In this document: piece after piece, positions 26,839 through 36,314 of the stretch
Position numbering within the stretch: the first letter of the stretch is position 1
Layout: the number at the start of each line of letters is the position of its first letter
NCBI GenBank assembly: GCA_013112685.1
Contig: JABFGC010000002.1
Location: 1 to 64,000 of the forward strand
DNA length: 64,000 nt
Direction: 5' to 3'
Origin: Chloroflexota bacterium
GTDB lineage: Bacteria > Chloroflexota > Anaerolineae > Anaerolineales > Villigracilaceae
Position numbers and translations under genes: made by a program
The notes under the pieces: model-generated
Database searches by the model: none
What the model was told of the DNA's origin: nothing
Seen by the model: only the letters and a program-made list of their open reading frames with translations

Positions 26839-28387
26839 GGCATATTCCCATGCTTGCGCGGCGGGGCGGGGGCGTATTTATCGCGCAGCCGCCGAGAGCG
26901 ACGCGATGATCTTCGGGCGCGACTCGCGCGGCTCGATGATGTCATCCACGTAGCCGGTGGAGGCGGCGTAATAGGGATTGTTGAACTTCTCGCGGTATTC
27001 GTTTGCGAGGCGTTTGCGTTCGACGGCGGGGTCGGACGCGGATTCGATCTGTTTTTTGTAAAGAATGTTTGCCGCTCCCTCCGCGCCAAGCACGGCGATC
27101 TCAGCCGAGGGCCAGGCGTAGGTGACGTCTGTGCCGAGATACTTGCTAGACATCACAACATACGCGCCGCCATACGCCTTGCGCGTGATGATGCAGATCT
27201 TCGGCACAGTGGCTTCGGAATAGGCGTAGAGCAGTTTCGCGCCGTGACGGATGATGCCGCCGTGTTCCTGCGCGATGCCGGGCAGGAAGCCGGGCGAATC
27301 CACAAAGGTGACGAGCGGCACGTTGAAGCAATCGCACATGCGCACGAAGCGTGTCATTTTATCGGCGGCGTCAATGTCAATCACGCCCGCCATGATGGCT
27401 GGCTCCTGCGCCACGATGCCCACGCTGTGCCCGCCGATGCGCGCCAAGCCGACGATGGCATTGCGCGCCCAATCGGGTTGCAATTCGAGGAACGAACCGC
27501 TGTCCACGATCTTTTCGATGACCTGGTGCATGATGTACGGCTCGGTCGCTTCGAGCGGGATGATGTGGTTGAGTTCCTCCTCCATGCGCGTAAGGTCGTC
27601 TGCCGATTGGATGTACGGCGGGTTCTCGACATTGTTCGACGGCAAATAGGATAGGAAACGCCGCGCCGTTTCGAGCGCGTCCTGTTCGCTTTTCACGCTC
27701 AAATGCGCCACGCCGCTGACCGACATGTGCACGTTCGCGCCGCCCAACGACTCGGCGTCAATCACTTCGCCGGTCACGGCTTTGATTACTTCGGGTCCGG
27801 TCAGGAACATGAATGACTGCTTCTCGACCATGATGACCAAATCAGTCAAAGCCGGAGAATATGCCGCGCCGCCCGCACACGGTCCGAGCATGATGCTGAC
27901 CTGCGGCACCACGCCCGAATACTGCGCGTTGCGCCGGAAGATTTCCGCATAGCCGCCCATCGAACGCACGCCTTCCTGAATGCGCGCGCCGCCCGAGATC
28001 GATCAGCGAAATGAACGGCACGCCGTTGCGCACCGCCAGGTCCATCACGCGGCAAATCTTGTGCGATTGCATCTCGCTCAACGTGCCGCCATAAATTGTG
28101 AAATCCTGTGAATAAAGATACACCGTCCGCCCGTTGACTTGCCCGTAGCCTGTGATGACCCCGTCGCCGTAAAACTTCTCTTTCAACAAACCCAGTTCGT
28201 CGCCCTGGTGCGTGATGAACGGTTCGATCTCGTTGAAGGTGCCGGGGTCGAGCAAAGCTTCCACCCGTTCGCGCGCTGTACTTTTTCCCTTGGCGCGCTG
28301 CTTTGCGTTGCGCTCCTCGCCGCCGCCTTCCTTCGCCTTCGCGCGGACTTGTCTTAATTCCAAAATTCTTGGATCTTCATTTGTCAT
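26832..28387 (-). CDS. mmdA: Methylmalonyl-CoA decarboxylase/propionyl-CoA carboxyltransferase alpha (frameshifted)
   Basis: About 518 residues, the biotin-dependent carboxyltransferase that moves carboxylate from an acyl-CoA to biotin. Two crotonase-like halves: the first has ISLIDSGGARIQEGV and IMLGPCAGGAAYSPALTD; the second has VDSPGFLPGIAQEHGGIIRHG, ITRKAYGGAYVVM and WPSAEIAVLGAEGAANI. The end PPRKHGNMPV is typical of the family. It is recovered by correcting one break near 28000 and one at 26888-26894; uncorrected, the protein would seem to stop at 26878. First gene of the mmdA-D-C-membrane-B operon. Substrate methylmalonyl-CoA is most likely; glutaconyl-CoA is possible. Confidence 0.9.
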
Positions 28388-28516
28388 GGATTACCTCGTC
28401 GTGAAAGTATAGCGAAGCGATGTCAGACAAGCCAGTGATGGAGGTCATGAGCGAAATAGGATAATCCGCCTCTTCTTTGGACTTGGAGTTGATTCGGGTT
28501 TATGGGTTTTATTGGC

Positions 28517-28594
28517 GGTGGACGATGGATGGTGGACGATAGACGATGGACGATAGACGATGAATTTCCATCGTCAATCATCCGTGGACTATGG
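28517..28594 (+). repeat. Heptamer tandem array, about 11 units, after the MFS gene
   Basis: GGACGAT/AGACGAT-type 7-base units with imperfect inverted copies. On the minus strand the array starts at the base after the MFS stop codon (28595-28597). The rest of 28388-28516 holds nothing recognised. Confidence 0.85.
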
Positions 28595-29846
28595 TCAGTT
28601 TTTTCGCGGGTCTTTGACGAGGAACACCAAAATGCCGACCATCACCAGCGAAAGGATGGTTGAAATCGTAAACGTGGGCATGAAGCCGGCCGAGTCCACA
28701 ATCCAGCCGCCGATGATAGGTGCGATGATGGTGGCGGGCGCGGTGAGCGTTTGCGAGAGACCGATGTAAATGGGGCGCTCGGCTTCGCTGCCGAAGTCTA
28801 CGGTCATGGTGATGCCGATGGTCCAGATGGAAACGTTTGCCATGCCGGTCAGGATGAAGATGGGATAGAACCAAGCGATGGAGGCGGCGTTCCACGCCAG
28901 CAGCCCGCTGAGGAATGCGGCAGACGCGCCGAGGATGAGCATGGCGCGATGCCCGACCCGGTCGCCGATCCAGCCCATGCCGATGTTGGCGATGGTCTGC
29001 GAGATGGTCAGCGTGGCGGTGAGATAACCCGCAATGACTTCGGTCATGTTGAATTCGCGCAGGGCGTAGATGATGTAAAACGAGAAGCCCATGGTGGCGA
29101 ACTGCGAAAGGATACGCGCGCCGAGAAACCAATTGAAGTTCGCGTCGCGCCGCAGGACCCTTTGGGCATCGTCCCAAAAATGGGTCTTTTCTTCGGGGAT
29201 GATTTTTTCAGTGTCTTCCGGCTCGCGCGTAGCGGCGAGGGCGAACCAGGACAGGGTGAAGAAAAAACTGGCTAGGAAGAAACAGATGGCAAAGTCCCAG
29301 GGAGCGGCGAAATAATCGAGCAGGTATCCCGCCCCGACAGCGGAAAGACTGATGAAGAGATTCGCCAGTCCTGCCTGCGCTCCAAAAAACGTGCCCCGCG
29401 AATCGGGCGGGATGATTTTTGAAATCATCGAAGTCCACGCGTTGGCGGTGAAGCCGCCTCCCAGTCCCTGCCAGGTGAGCAGGAGCATGGTGAGGACGAG
29501 CCCGGCGTTCAAACCGATAAACGGAAGCAGCAGCGCGACGAAGGCAAATCCCAGAAAAGGGATGCTCTCGTGAATGGTCATCATCAACACGGTGCGTTTG
29601 TATTGGCGCAAGCGGGCAACGTGACTTGCGGTAAACAGTTGGGGAAATAACCAGCCCGCCGAATGGATGGCGGGAACCAGACCGATGAGCGTTGCGGAGT
29701 CGGTCATAGAGGCGACGAAGAGCGGCAGGATGGTGCTGAACGAGGCAAAGCCCAGCGCCGCGCCGAACAGACCGCCATCCCACAAGTTGGCAGTGACGTT
29801 GTATCTGAGATTCTTGCGGATGTCTTGTTCGATGGGGGGAGAGCAT
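28595..29846 (-). CDS. Major facilitator superfamily transporter
   Basis: About 416 residues and 12 membrane helices. The N-terminal helix WDGGLFGAALGFASFSTILP and the mid-protein GWIGDRVGHRAMLI loop, corresponding to the MFS motif A, are clear. The start is the ATG at 29846, reached if the six-base G/C run at 29834-29839 has one base too many; otherwise only a TTG at 29785 is available. The substrate is unknown. It diverges from the TetR gene across a shared control region. Confidence 0.85.
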
Positions 29847-29870
29847 TGCCGGATTCTACCTGAAAAGGGC

Positions 29871-29915
29871 TTGACAATTTTACGCTATATGCTAAAATAA
29901 AAACGAACGTTCGTT
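29871..29915 (+). promoter_or_regulatory. Promoter with palindromic TetR operator
   Basis: TTGACA (29871-29876), 16 bases, TAAAAT (29893-29898), then the perfect 14-base palindrome AACGAACGTTCGTT (29902-29915) at the likely transcription start. An operator here would give autorepression by the TetR protein encoded 17 bases downstream, and may also affect the divergent MFS gene. Confidence 0.7.
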
Positions 29916-29931
29916 CTTTTTTCGGAGAAAA

Positions 29932-30537
29932 ATGCCTGAAGAAGCACCTACAAAAAGGGAGCGCACCCGCCAAGCGATTCTGGATGCGGCTTATAACCTG
30001 ATCGTCAGACAGGGATATGCGGCAACATCCATGCGGCAGGTTGCGGAAGGGGCAGGGCTGGCGTTGGGCGGCATCTATAATCACTTCGCATCGAAGGAAG
30101 AAGTGTTCCGCGCCATCATCGAAGACCGGCATCCGTTTTATCAAATTGTCCCGATTCTCAATTCCGTTGAGGGGGAAACGGTTGAGGAATTTGTCCGCAA
30201 CGCGGCGCACACCATGGTCGCGGAGCTCGGACACCATCCCGATTTTCTGAACCTGATGTTGACGGAGATCGTCGAGTTCAAGGGGGAGCATGTCCCCTTG
30301 CTTTTCGAGAGGATGTTTCCCATGATCATGCCGCTGGCGCAGCGAATTACCAGCCTTGACGGGGATATGCGCCAGATTCCGCCCCCTGTGTTGATGCGCG
30401 CCTTCCTGGGCATGTTTTTTTCTTTTTACATTACCGAAATTCTGATCGGCCGCGCCATGCCCAAGGATATGCAATTCAACGCCCTTGATTACTTCGTTGA
30501 TATTTTCCTGCACGGCATACTGGTAGGGCGAAATTAA
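29932..30537 (+). CDS. TetR-family regulator of exporter operon
   Basis: 201 residues. The DNA-binding region RQAILDAAYNLIVRQGYAAT and ALGGIYNHFASKEEVFRAII is typical of TetR; the C-terminal part is helical and may sense a ligand. It heads an operon with an ABC-2 permease and a HlyD adaptor, so it most likely controls efflux. Its probable operator overlaps its promoter. Confidence 0.9.
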   Translation: MPEEAPTKRERTRQAILDAAYNLIVRQGYAATSMRQVAEGAGLALGGIYNHFASKEEVFRAIIEDRHPFYQIVPILNSVEGETVEEFVRNAAHTMVAELGHHPDFLNLMLTEIVEFKGEHVPLLFERMFPMIMPLAQRITSLDGDMRQIPPPVLMRAFLGMFFSFYITEILIGRAMPKDMQFNALDYFVDIFLHGILVGRN

Positions 30538-30581
30538 TTTTGCCCTACCAAGATAAATTTTTGCCCTGCACAGGAGTCGTT

Positions 30582-31709
30582 ATGAATTCTCGATTAATGC
30601 CCATCATCCGCAAGGAATTCATCCAAATCTTCCGCGATATGCGCACGCTGATGATGATCCTCGTCATCCCGATCATGCAGTTGTTCCTGCTCGGTTATTC
30701 CGCCACGAGCGATGTGCGCAACATTCCGCTCGCCGTGCTGGATCGCAGCCGCAGTCCCGAGTCGCGCGCCCTGCTGGATGCCTATCGCGCCGCGGATTAT
30801 TTCCGCATCGCCTACAGCGTGGATTCGGAATCGGAAATCGAAGAACTCATCTCACGCGGCGAGGCGCGCGCGGCGGTCATCATCCCGCCGGATTACGCCC
30901 ACCGCCTCCACGACGGAAACGCGCAGATCGCCTTCATCCTCGACGGCTCCGACCCGACCAGCGCCTCCACCGCGCTTTCAGCGGCGCAGCTCATCAGCCA
31001 GGCGCACTCCACCGAAATCCTCACCCGGAAGTTTTCGCGCACCGGTTCGAACCTGCGCGTGCAACCGCCCGTCGAGGTCCGCACCACCGTTTGGTACAAC
31101 CCGGATATGGTCAGCGCCCACTTTATGATCCCCGGCGTGATCGGCATGATCCTCTACGCCATCGCCGCCATCCTGACCGCCACGTCGGTTGTGCGCGAGC
31201 GCGAGCGCGGCACCATCGAGCAGCTCATCGTCACACCCATCCGCTCGTGGGAGTTGATCGTCGGCAAACTCATGCCGTACGTCATCCTCGGCTTCTTCAA
31301 CACCATCGAAGTGCTGGCAGTGGGGCACTGGTGGTTTGGGATGCCCATCCGCGGCGACCTCGGTTTGATCCTCCTGCTTTCGAGCATTTTCCTCGTCACC
31401 GGCTTGGGCATCGGTCTCTTCGCGTCCACCGTTGCCAATACCCAGCAGGAAGCCATGCTCACCGTTTGGATGACCCTCCTGCCAAGCATCTTCCTCTCCG
31501 GCTTTTTCTTCCCGCTCGAAGCCATGCCCAAAATCCTGCAATGGATTTCATACGTGGTGCCCCTGCGTTACTACCTTGTCATTATTCGTTCCTTGCTGCT
31601 CAAGGGCGTCGGTCTCGAAATGATCCAAACCGACGTTCTCGCCATGACGCTCTTTGCGGTCGGCATCATGACCGCCGCCGCATTGAGATTTCGGAAACGA
31701 CTTGATTGA
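30582..31709 (+). CDS. ABC-2 exporter permease, YbhR/YbhS-like
   Basis: 375 residues from the ATG at 30582, preceded by CAGGAG. One N-terminal helix (MILVIPIMQLFLLGYSA), a large extracytoplasmic domain (about 50-175), then five helices containing the family segment ATSVVRERERGTIEQLIVTP. It resembles the YbhS/YbhR permeases of tripartite drug and ion exporters. Only one permease is encoded here although YbhSR works as a pair, so it may be a homodimer. Partner ATPases lie downstream at 34752 and 36315. Confidence 0.87.
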   Translation: MNSRLMPIIRKEFIQIFRDMRTLMMILVIPIMQLFLLGYSATSDVRNIPLAVLDRSRSPESRALLDAYRAADYFRIAYSVDSESEIEELISRGEARAAVIIPPDYAHRLHDGNAQIAFILDGSDPTSASTALSAAQLISQAHSTEILTRKFSRTGSNLRVQPPVEVRTTVWYNPDMVSAHFMIPGVIGMILYAIAAILTATSVVRERERGTIEQLIVTPIRSWELIVGKLMPYVILGFFNTIEVLAVGHWWFGMPIRGDLGLILLLSSIFLVTGLGIGLFASTVANTQQEAMLTVWMTLLPSIFLSGFFFPLEAMPKILQWISYVVPLRYYLVIIRSLLLKGVGLEMIQTDVLAMTLFAVGIMTAAALRFRKRLD

Positions 31710-31758
31710 CTTCTTTCCTCTTTCTTCTTTCTGAATCGAAGATGAAAGAAGAAAGAAA
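31710..31758 (+). repeat. Heptamer array with inverted symmetry
   Basis: CTTCTTT/CCTCTTT/CTTCTTT units followed by AAAGAAG/AAAGAAA units. It starts at the base after the permease stop codon (31707-31709) and can fold on itself. Confidence 0.75.
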
Positions 31759-31777
31759 CTTCCCCAAGGAGATTTCC

Positions 31778-33078
31778 ATGAATCACAAACGCCCGCCCAT
31801 TCCCGCCATCGTCATCATCCTGCTCATCGTCGTCTTCAGCATCTACTTTATCGTCACGCAAACCGCCGGCGCAGACGAAACCGCCCTGACCGCATCGGGA
31901 ACCATTGAAGCAACCAGGTGAACGTCGCTCCCGAAATTGCAGGCAGGGTGACGGAAGTCCTCGCCGAGGAAGGTCAACCGGTTTCGAAAGACCGGGCGCT
32001 TCTTCGCCTGGACCCGAGCCTGCTGAACGCCCAGCGAGCGGTTGCCTCCGCCGCAGTGGATTCTGCCAACGCCGCCCTCGCCGCCGCGCAAACCAAATAC
32101 GACCAAACGCTCGAAACCGCCCTCGCCGCCCAAGCCGCACAGCGCGCAAAGGACTGGCAGGTGAACGCGCCCGGCGAATTCGACCAGCCCAACTGGTACA
32201 TCGAACAGGATGAGCAGATTGCCGCCGCCCAAGCCGAACTCGACGCCGCGCAAACCGCCATTGACGATGCGCTTGCGAACCTGGATAAGGTCATCAACCG
32301 GCTCGATACCGCCGATTATCTCGATGCCGAAAAGACGCTTGCCGAAGCCCGCGCCGCGTTTGTGATTGCCGAGCAGGTGAAGGATCAAGCCAGCGACGCC
32401 TCGGATAATACCGGTCTGCTCGACGCCGCTCAGGATTACTACGACGAAGCCCTCGCCGACCTTGACGATGCGGAAGAAGCCTACAACGACCTGCTCGATA
32501 CCGAAGCCGCAGAGGACGTCGAATACGCGCGCGGACAAGTCCTTGTTGCACAACAGCGTTACGACGCCGCCTACGCCCGTCTATTGACCCTGCAAACCGG
32601 CGAGCAATCTCCTGCCGTAATCGCCGCCGCGAAAACATTGGATCAGGCGAAGTCCGCGCTGGCTCAAGCAGAAGCAAACCTCGCCTTGATTGACGCGCAG
32701 ATCGCCAAATTGACGGTCCACGCGCCCATGAGCGGGGTTGTCCTCAGCCGCAACGTCGAACCCGGCGAGTTTGTCCAGCCCGGCTCAACAACGCTGACGC
32801 TCGGCAATATCAGCGAATTGACCATCACAGTGTACGTTCCCGAAGACCGCTACGGCGAGATTTCGCTCGGTCAAACCGCCGAAGTGACGGTGGACTCGTT
32901 CCCCGGTGAAGTCTTCACTGCCGCAGTCATCCAGATTGCAGACAAAGCCGAATTCACCCCGCGCAACGTGCAAACCGTGGAAGGGCGCTCCAGCACCGTC
33001 TTTGCCGTCAAACTCAAAGTGGAAGACCCCGAAGGGAAGTTGAAGATTGGGATGCCGGCGGATGTGGTTTTCAAGTAA
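31778..33078 (+). CDS. HlyD-family membrane fusion protein (frameshifted)
   Basis: About 433 residues from the ATG at 31778, which has AAGGAG before it. An N-terminal anchor helix (AIVIILLIVVFSIYFIV) is followed by the first half of a lipoyl-like domain (ASGTIEAT), where one base is lost in ACCAGGTG (31913-31920). A very long, Ala-rich coiled-coil hairpin fills about 95-300, and the second lipoyl half and beta-barrel follow (HAPMSGVVLSRNVEPGEFVQ). It is the periplasm-side adaptor of the exporter, like YbhG. The break sits in a conserved motif and is probably an error. Confidence 0.88.
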
Positions 33079-33106
33079 AGGTCGAAAGTCGAAGGTCGAA
33101 GGTCTG
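33079..33106 (+). repeat. Heptamer array after hlyD-like gene
   Basis: AGGTCGA, AAGTCGA, AGGTCGA, AGGTCTG: four units starting at the base after the stop codon (33076-33078). Its sequence is the inverse complement of the array at 33551-33578, so the two flank the small gene between them as inverted repeats. Confidence 0.8.
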
Positions 33107-33145
33107 TCAAACATTAGATTTGCATTTGGCACATAGGAGAACAAT

Positions 33146-33559
33146 ATGGCTGGAATTACTCGCTTTGAAGAAATTGAGGCTTGGAAGACTGCGCGTCAAT
33201 TGACCAACTTGATTTACGGGTTTGGAAATCAGACAGGCTTCAATAGAGATTTTGGGTTGCGTGACCAGATTCGACGGGCAGGCGTTTCCATTATGAGCAA
33301 TGCTGCCGAACCGATGTTCAATTCATCAATTTTCTTGGAATGGCAAAAGCCTCGGCGGGCGAAGTAAGGGCTCAATTATATGTGGCTCTCGACCAAAACT
33401 ACATCTCCGAAGAACAGTTCGAAAGAAGCCTACGCGCTGGCTGAGACGTGCGCACGGCAGATTGCGAAGTTCATCGCGTACCTGGAAGCCAACCCAAGAA
33501 AGCGCCGCATCTCCGATGATGAGGCAGTTTGCGAAGTTCGAACATCCACTGACTTTTGA
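33146..33559 (+). pseudogene. Four-helix bundle (S23/Avd-like) protein, broken
   Basis: A small helical protein of the S23 family, related to rRNA intervening-sequence proteins and to Avd of diversity-generating retroelements. The N-terminus ITRFEEIEAWKTARQLTNLI and the block FGLRDQIRRAGVSIMSN are diagnostic. Around 33305-33330 bases are missing where the GFER-type motif should be, and 33420-33435 holds another shift. The C-terminal part (VALDQNYISEEQFE, CARQIAKFIAYLE) then reads in frame to a TGA at 33557. It is flanked by inverted heptamer arrays and interrupts an efflux gene cluster, so it may be mobile. Confidence 0.7.
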
Positions 33560-33578
33560 CCTTTGACTTTCGACAAAT
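33551..33578 (+). repeat. Heptamer array at end of four-helix gene
   Basis: GACTTTT, GACCTTT, GACTTTC, GACAAAT: four 7-base units that include the stop codon of the four-helix protein gene. Confidence 0.75.
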
Positions 33579-33596
33579 TTCTAAAATGAGCCAGAA

Positions 33597-34064
33597 ATGA
33601 AGACAAATCGCTTCGATTGGGCAAAGATGAAGAACGTGCAAAAGATTCATCGTTTGCTGTATGCCGTCGGGCTGGGACCGCTCGTCGGCAGGATCATTCT
33701 TCTTTTGACCACCACAGGCCGGAGGTCCGGGTTGAAGCGGGTGACTCCTCTGCAATATGAAAAAATCGCCGGGGAGTACTACCTCGGCGCGGCGCGCGGA
33801 GTCAAAGCGGATTGGGTGCGGAACATCCAGTCGTCGCCGCGGGTCGAGGTGCGCGTGGGCGCGAAGCGGTTTCGAGGCACTGCCGAGGTCGTGACCGACC
33901 CATCGCGGTTCGCCGATTTTTTGGAAGTCCGCCTCGAGCGGCATCCGCGCATGATCGGGTTAATCATGGAAAAAGCGCATGGCTTGCCGCGCCGCCCCAG
34001 CCGCGAGCAGTTGGAGAAACTGGCTGAAGATGAAGCCATGGTGATCATTCACCCTGAGAGTTGA
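33597..34064 (+). CDS. Deazaflavin (F420)-dependent nitroreductase-like protein
   Basis: 155 residues, DDN/DUF385 family of split-barrel proteins that bind F420H2 or related flavins. The pattern TTTGRRSGLKRVTPLQY followed by YYLGAARGVKADWVRNI is the family signature. It would reduce quinones or other small molecules. Whether this organism makes F420 cannot be seen here. It ends at the edge of the methyltransferase gene and belongs to the efflux-region operon. Confidence 0.82.
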   Translation: MKTNRFDWAKMKNVQKIHRLLYAVGLGPLVGRIILLLTTTGRRSGLKRVTPLQYEKIAGEYYLGAARGVKADWVRNIQSSPRVEVRVGAKRFRGTAEVVTDPSRFADFLEVRLERHPRMIGLIMEKAHGLPRRPSREQLEKLAEDEAMVIIHPES

Positions 34065-34066
34065 CG

Positions 34067-34765
34067 ATGCCCACGCGAGGCGAACGCAATTTTTTCCGGC
34101 TGCCGGACTTTGCCGCCAGGATGTATGAATCGCTGGTGAGCATGAATGCCATCCGTTTGCAGCATCGTGAAATTGCGGAACGATTGACCCGGCGCATCCA
34201 GCGAGGACGCCTGCTCGACATCGGCACGGGACCCGGCATGTTACTGCGCGAGGTCCATTGCCTGAACCCGGAGATCGAACTGTTCGGACTCGATATATCC
34301 GATGCGATGGTCGCCCTGGCGTGGAAGAGACTCTCCGATATCCCGGTGGACCTCCGCGCCGGAAACATTCGCAAGACGGATTACGCCAATGATTATTTTG
34401 ACCTTGTCACCTGCACGGGAAGTTTTTATCTCTGGGATGAGCCGGCTGCAGGTTTGAATGAAGTCCATCGCATTCTCAAACCGGGATGCAAAGCCGTCCT
34501 TTTCGAAAGTTATCGTGATTTTGACAAGACAGCCTTAAGACAAGCCCTGCGGAAAAATTTGCAGGGAGAACCCTGGATGCGCCGGATGATTTCGCCCTAC
34601 TTTCTGATGAAACAACTCCGCATCACCTACACCGTTGAAGAGACTGCCCGCATCGTTCGGCAGAGCCGCTTTGCGCACACGTTTAAAATCGAGACGATCC
34701 TGCTTGCGAACCTGCCGATGTGGATGTGCATCACCTTGAGTAAAAACGACCATGAACCTAGTTGA
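34067..34765 (+). CDS. Class I SAM-dependent methyltransferase
   Basis: About 232 residues from the ATG at 34067; a TTG at 34061 would overlap the previous stop. Rossmann-type motif I is LLDIGTGPGMLLREV, followed by the acidic end of strand 2 in LFGLDISDAMVALA and motif DYFDLVTCTGSFYLW. The substrate is unknown. It overlaps the downstream ABC ATPase by 14 bases, so it is part of the same transcript. Confidence 0.85.
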   Translation: MPTRGERNFFRLPDFAARMYESLVSMNAIRLQHREIAERLTRRIQRGRLLDIGTGPGMLLREVHCLNPEIELFGLDISDAMVALAWKRLSDIPVDLRAGNIRKTDYANDYFDLVTCTGSFYLWDEPAAGLNEVHRILKPGCKAVLFESYRDFDKTALRQALRKNLQGEPWMRRMISPYFLMKQLRITYTVEETARIVRQSRFAHTFKIETILLANLPMWMCITLSKNDHEPS

Positions 34766-35768
34766 AGCGACCGATTTACACAAATCCTTTGGCAACACCC
34801 ATGCCGTGAACGGCGTCTCGCTCCAGATCGCTCCGGGCGAGATCTATGGATTGGTCGGCTCGGACGGGGCGGGGAAGACGACCACCATGCGGCTGCTGGT
34901 CGGCGCGTTGAAACCCAGCCGCGGCGCGATCCAGGTCTGCGGCTACGACGTGCTGAAGCAGACCGAACAGGCGCGCTCGGCAATCGGCTACCTCTCCCAG
35001 CGCTTTTCGATGTACGAAGACCTAACCGTACTGGAGAACATCCGCTTCTTCGCCGAGGTGCGCGGACTTTCCTCCTCCGAATGGTCGCCGCGTTCGATGG
35101 AAATCCTCGAGTTCGTCGGCTTGGATAAATTCAAAGACCGCCGCGCGGGTCAACTCTCCGGCGGCATGAGGCAGAAACTTGGGCTTGCATCCGCGCTGGT
35201 CACTCGTCCGCGCTTGTTGCTCCTCGACGAACCCACTACCGGCGTTGACCCGGTAACGCGCCAGGACTTCTGGCAATTGGTCATCAAACTCGTGGCTGCC
35301 CCACTCACTTCAACCCCTTCACCCCTTCATCCCTCTCCCAATGGGAGAGGGGACGGGGGTGAGGGAAATGGGGGCGTCTCCGTCCTCATCTCCACCCCCT
35401 ACATGGACGAAGCCTCGCGCTGTCATCGCGTGGGATTCATGAAGAACGGGCGGATCATCGCCGAAGATACGCCGTCCAATTTGCGCGCCCGCCTCAACGG
35501 ACAGGTGCTCGAACTGCGCGGCTCCCCGCTGGATACGCTCCGTCACGCGGCGCACAAGGACGAGGATGTCGAAGACGTTCAAGCGTTTGGCGACCGGTCG
35601 CACATCCGCGTGCGCGTGGGAAAATCCAAGATAGTCCTGAAACGGTTGAAGCAGGAGATCGCCGATGCAGGCGGGCGGGTGGATGAACTGCGCTCCGTGC
35701 CGCCCGTCCTCGAAGATGTGTTCATCGCCTTGTCCGATAATGAATATGAAAGCGTATCCCGCCCATGA
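34752..35768 (+). CDS. ABC exporter ATPase, YbhF N-half-like, with REP insertion
   Basis: 338 residues. Walker A VGSDGAGKTTTMR, signature LSGGMRQKLGLASAL and Walker B LLLLDEPTTGVDP are present. The H-loop position reads ISTPYMDEA, with Pro instead of His, as in the first half of YbhF, so this nucleotide site is probably degenerate. Between the D-loop and H-loop, about 20 extra residues (HPSPNGRGDGGEG) are encoded by a REP-like palindrome at 35320-35366 without breaking the frame. It pairs with the second ATPase at 36315. Confidence 0.85.
   Translation: MNLVEATDLHKSFGNTHAVNGVSLQIAPGEIYGLVGSDGAGKTTTMRLLVGALKPSRGAIQVCGYDVLKQTEQARSAIGYLSQRFSMYEDLTVLENIRFFAEVRGLSSSEWSPRSMEILEFVGLDKFKDRRAGQLSGGMRQKLGLASALVTRPRLLLLDEPTTGVDPVTRQDFWQLVIKLVAAPLTSTPSPLHPSPNGRGDGGEGNGGVSVLISTPYMDEASRCHRVGFMKNGRIIAEDTPSNLRARLNGQVLELRGSPLDTLRHAAHKDEDVEDVQAFGDRSHIRVRVGKSKIVLKRLKQEIADAGGRVDELRSVPPVLEDVFIALSDNEYESVSRP
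35320..35366 (+). repeat. REP-like palindrome, copy 2, inside an ATPase gene
   Basis: CCCTCTCCCAATGGGAGAGGG with flanking CACCCC/GGGGGTGAGGG arms. The insertion adds in-frame codons. Confidence 0.8.
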
Positions 35769-35780
35769 AAGGACCAAACC

Positions 35781-36215
35781 ATGATTAACCTGGATTTCAG
35801 CGTGTTGATTGACCGCCCTCAGAAAGATGTCTTTGCGTTTGCCGCCAACCCCAACAACATGGCGCAATGGAATTCCACTATCGTGAGTCTCGAACAGGTC
35901 ACGCCGGGGGCGGTGGGCGCGGGGACGAAATTCAAGACCGTCGGCGAAGCGCTGGGCCGCCGCATGGAAGGCGAACTGCAAATCACAACCTACGAACCCG
36001 ATGCCAAATGCGCCTTTCAGATGAACGCCGGTCCCATGCAGATCAACATCACGCTCACGCTCAAAACCGTCGGCACCGGCACGAAGATCAGCCTCAACGC
36101 GCAGGGCAACCCCGGCGGCGTGTTCAAACTTGCCGAAGGCGTGCTGGCGGGTCAGGTCAAATCCATAATGGAAGGGAATATCGCCCGCCTCAAAACGGTT
36201 TTGGAAAAAGGATAG
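35781..36215 (+). CDS. SRPBCC-family protein
   Basis: 144 residues of the START/polyketide-cyclase-like fold: an N-terminal strand and helix (FSVLIDRPQKDVFAFAANPNNM), repeated beta strands and a long C-terminal helix. The fold binds hydrophobic ligands in a deep pocket. It lies 12 bases after one exporter ATPase and upstream of the other, so a role with the exported lipophilic compound is plausible but unproven. Confidence 0.8.
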   Translation: MINLDFSVLIDRPQKDVFAFAANPNNMAQWNSTIVSLEQVTPGAVGAGTKFKTVGEALGRRMEGELQITTYEPDAKCAFQMNAGPMQINITLTLKTVGTGTKISLNAQGNPGGVFKLAEGVLAGQVKSIMEGNIARLKTVLEKG

Positions 36216-36314
36216 TTTTACAAACACAACGGACACAAAGGAGCGCAAAGGATTTTTACGATGATTTCAAAACCTTTGCGCCTTTGGTAGCGAAAAAACC
36301 TGGAAAAATTTCTT

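Noticed and set aside
26821..27654. 277-codon plus-strand frame opposite mmdA
   Set aside because: Antisense to a clear carboxyltransferase; Arg/Gly/His-rich shadow composition.
35319..36248. 309-codon minus-strand frame over the ATPase and SRPBCC genes
   Set aside because: Spans two genuine genes on the other strand and begins in repeat sequence.
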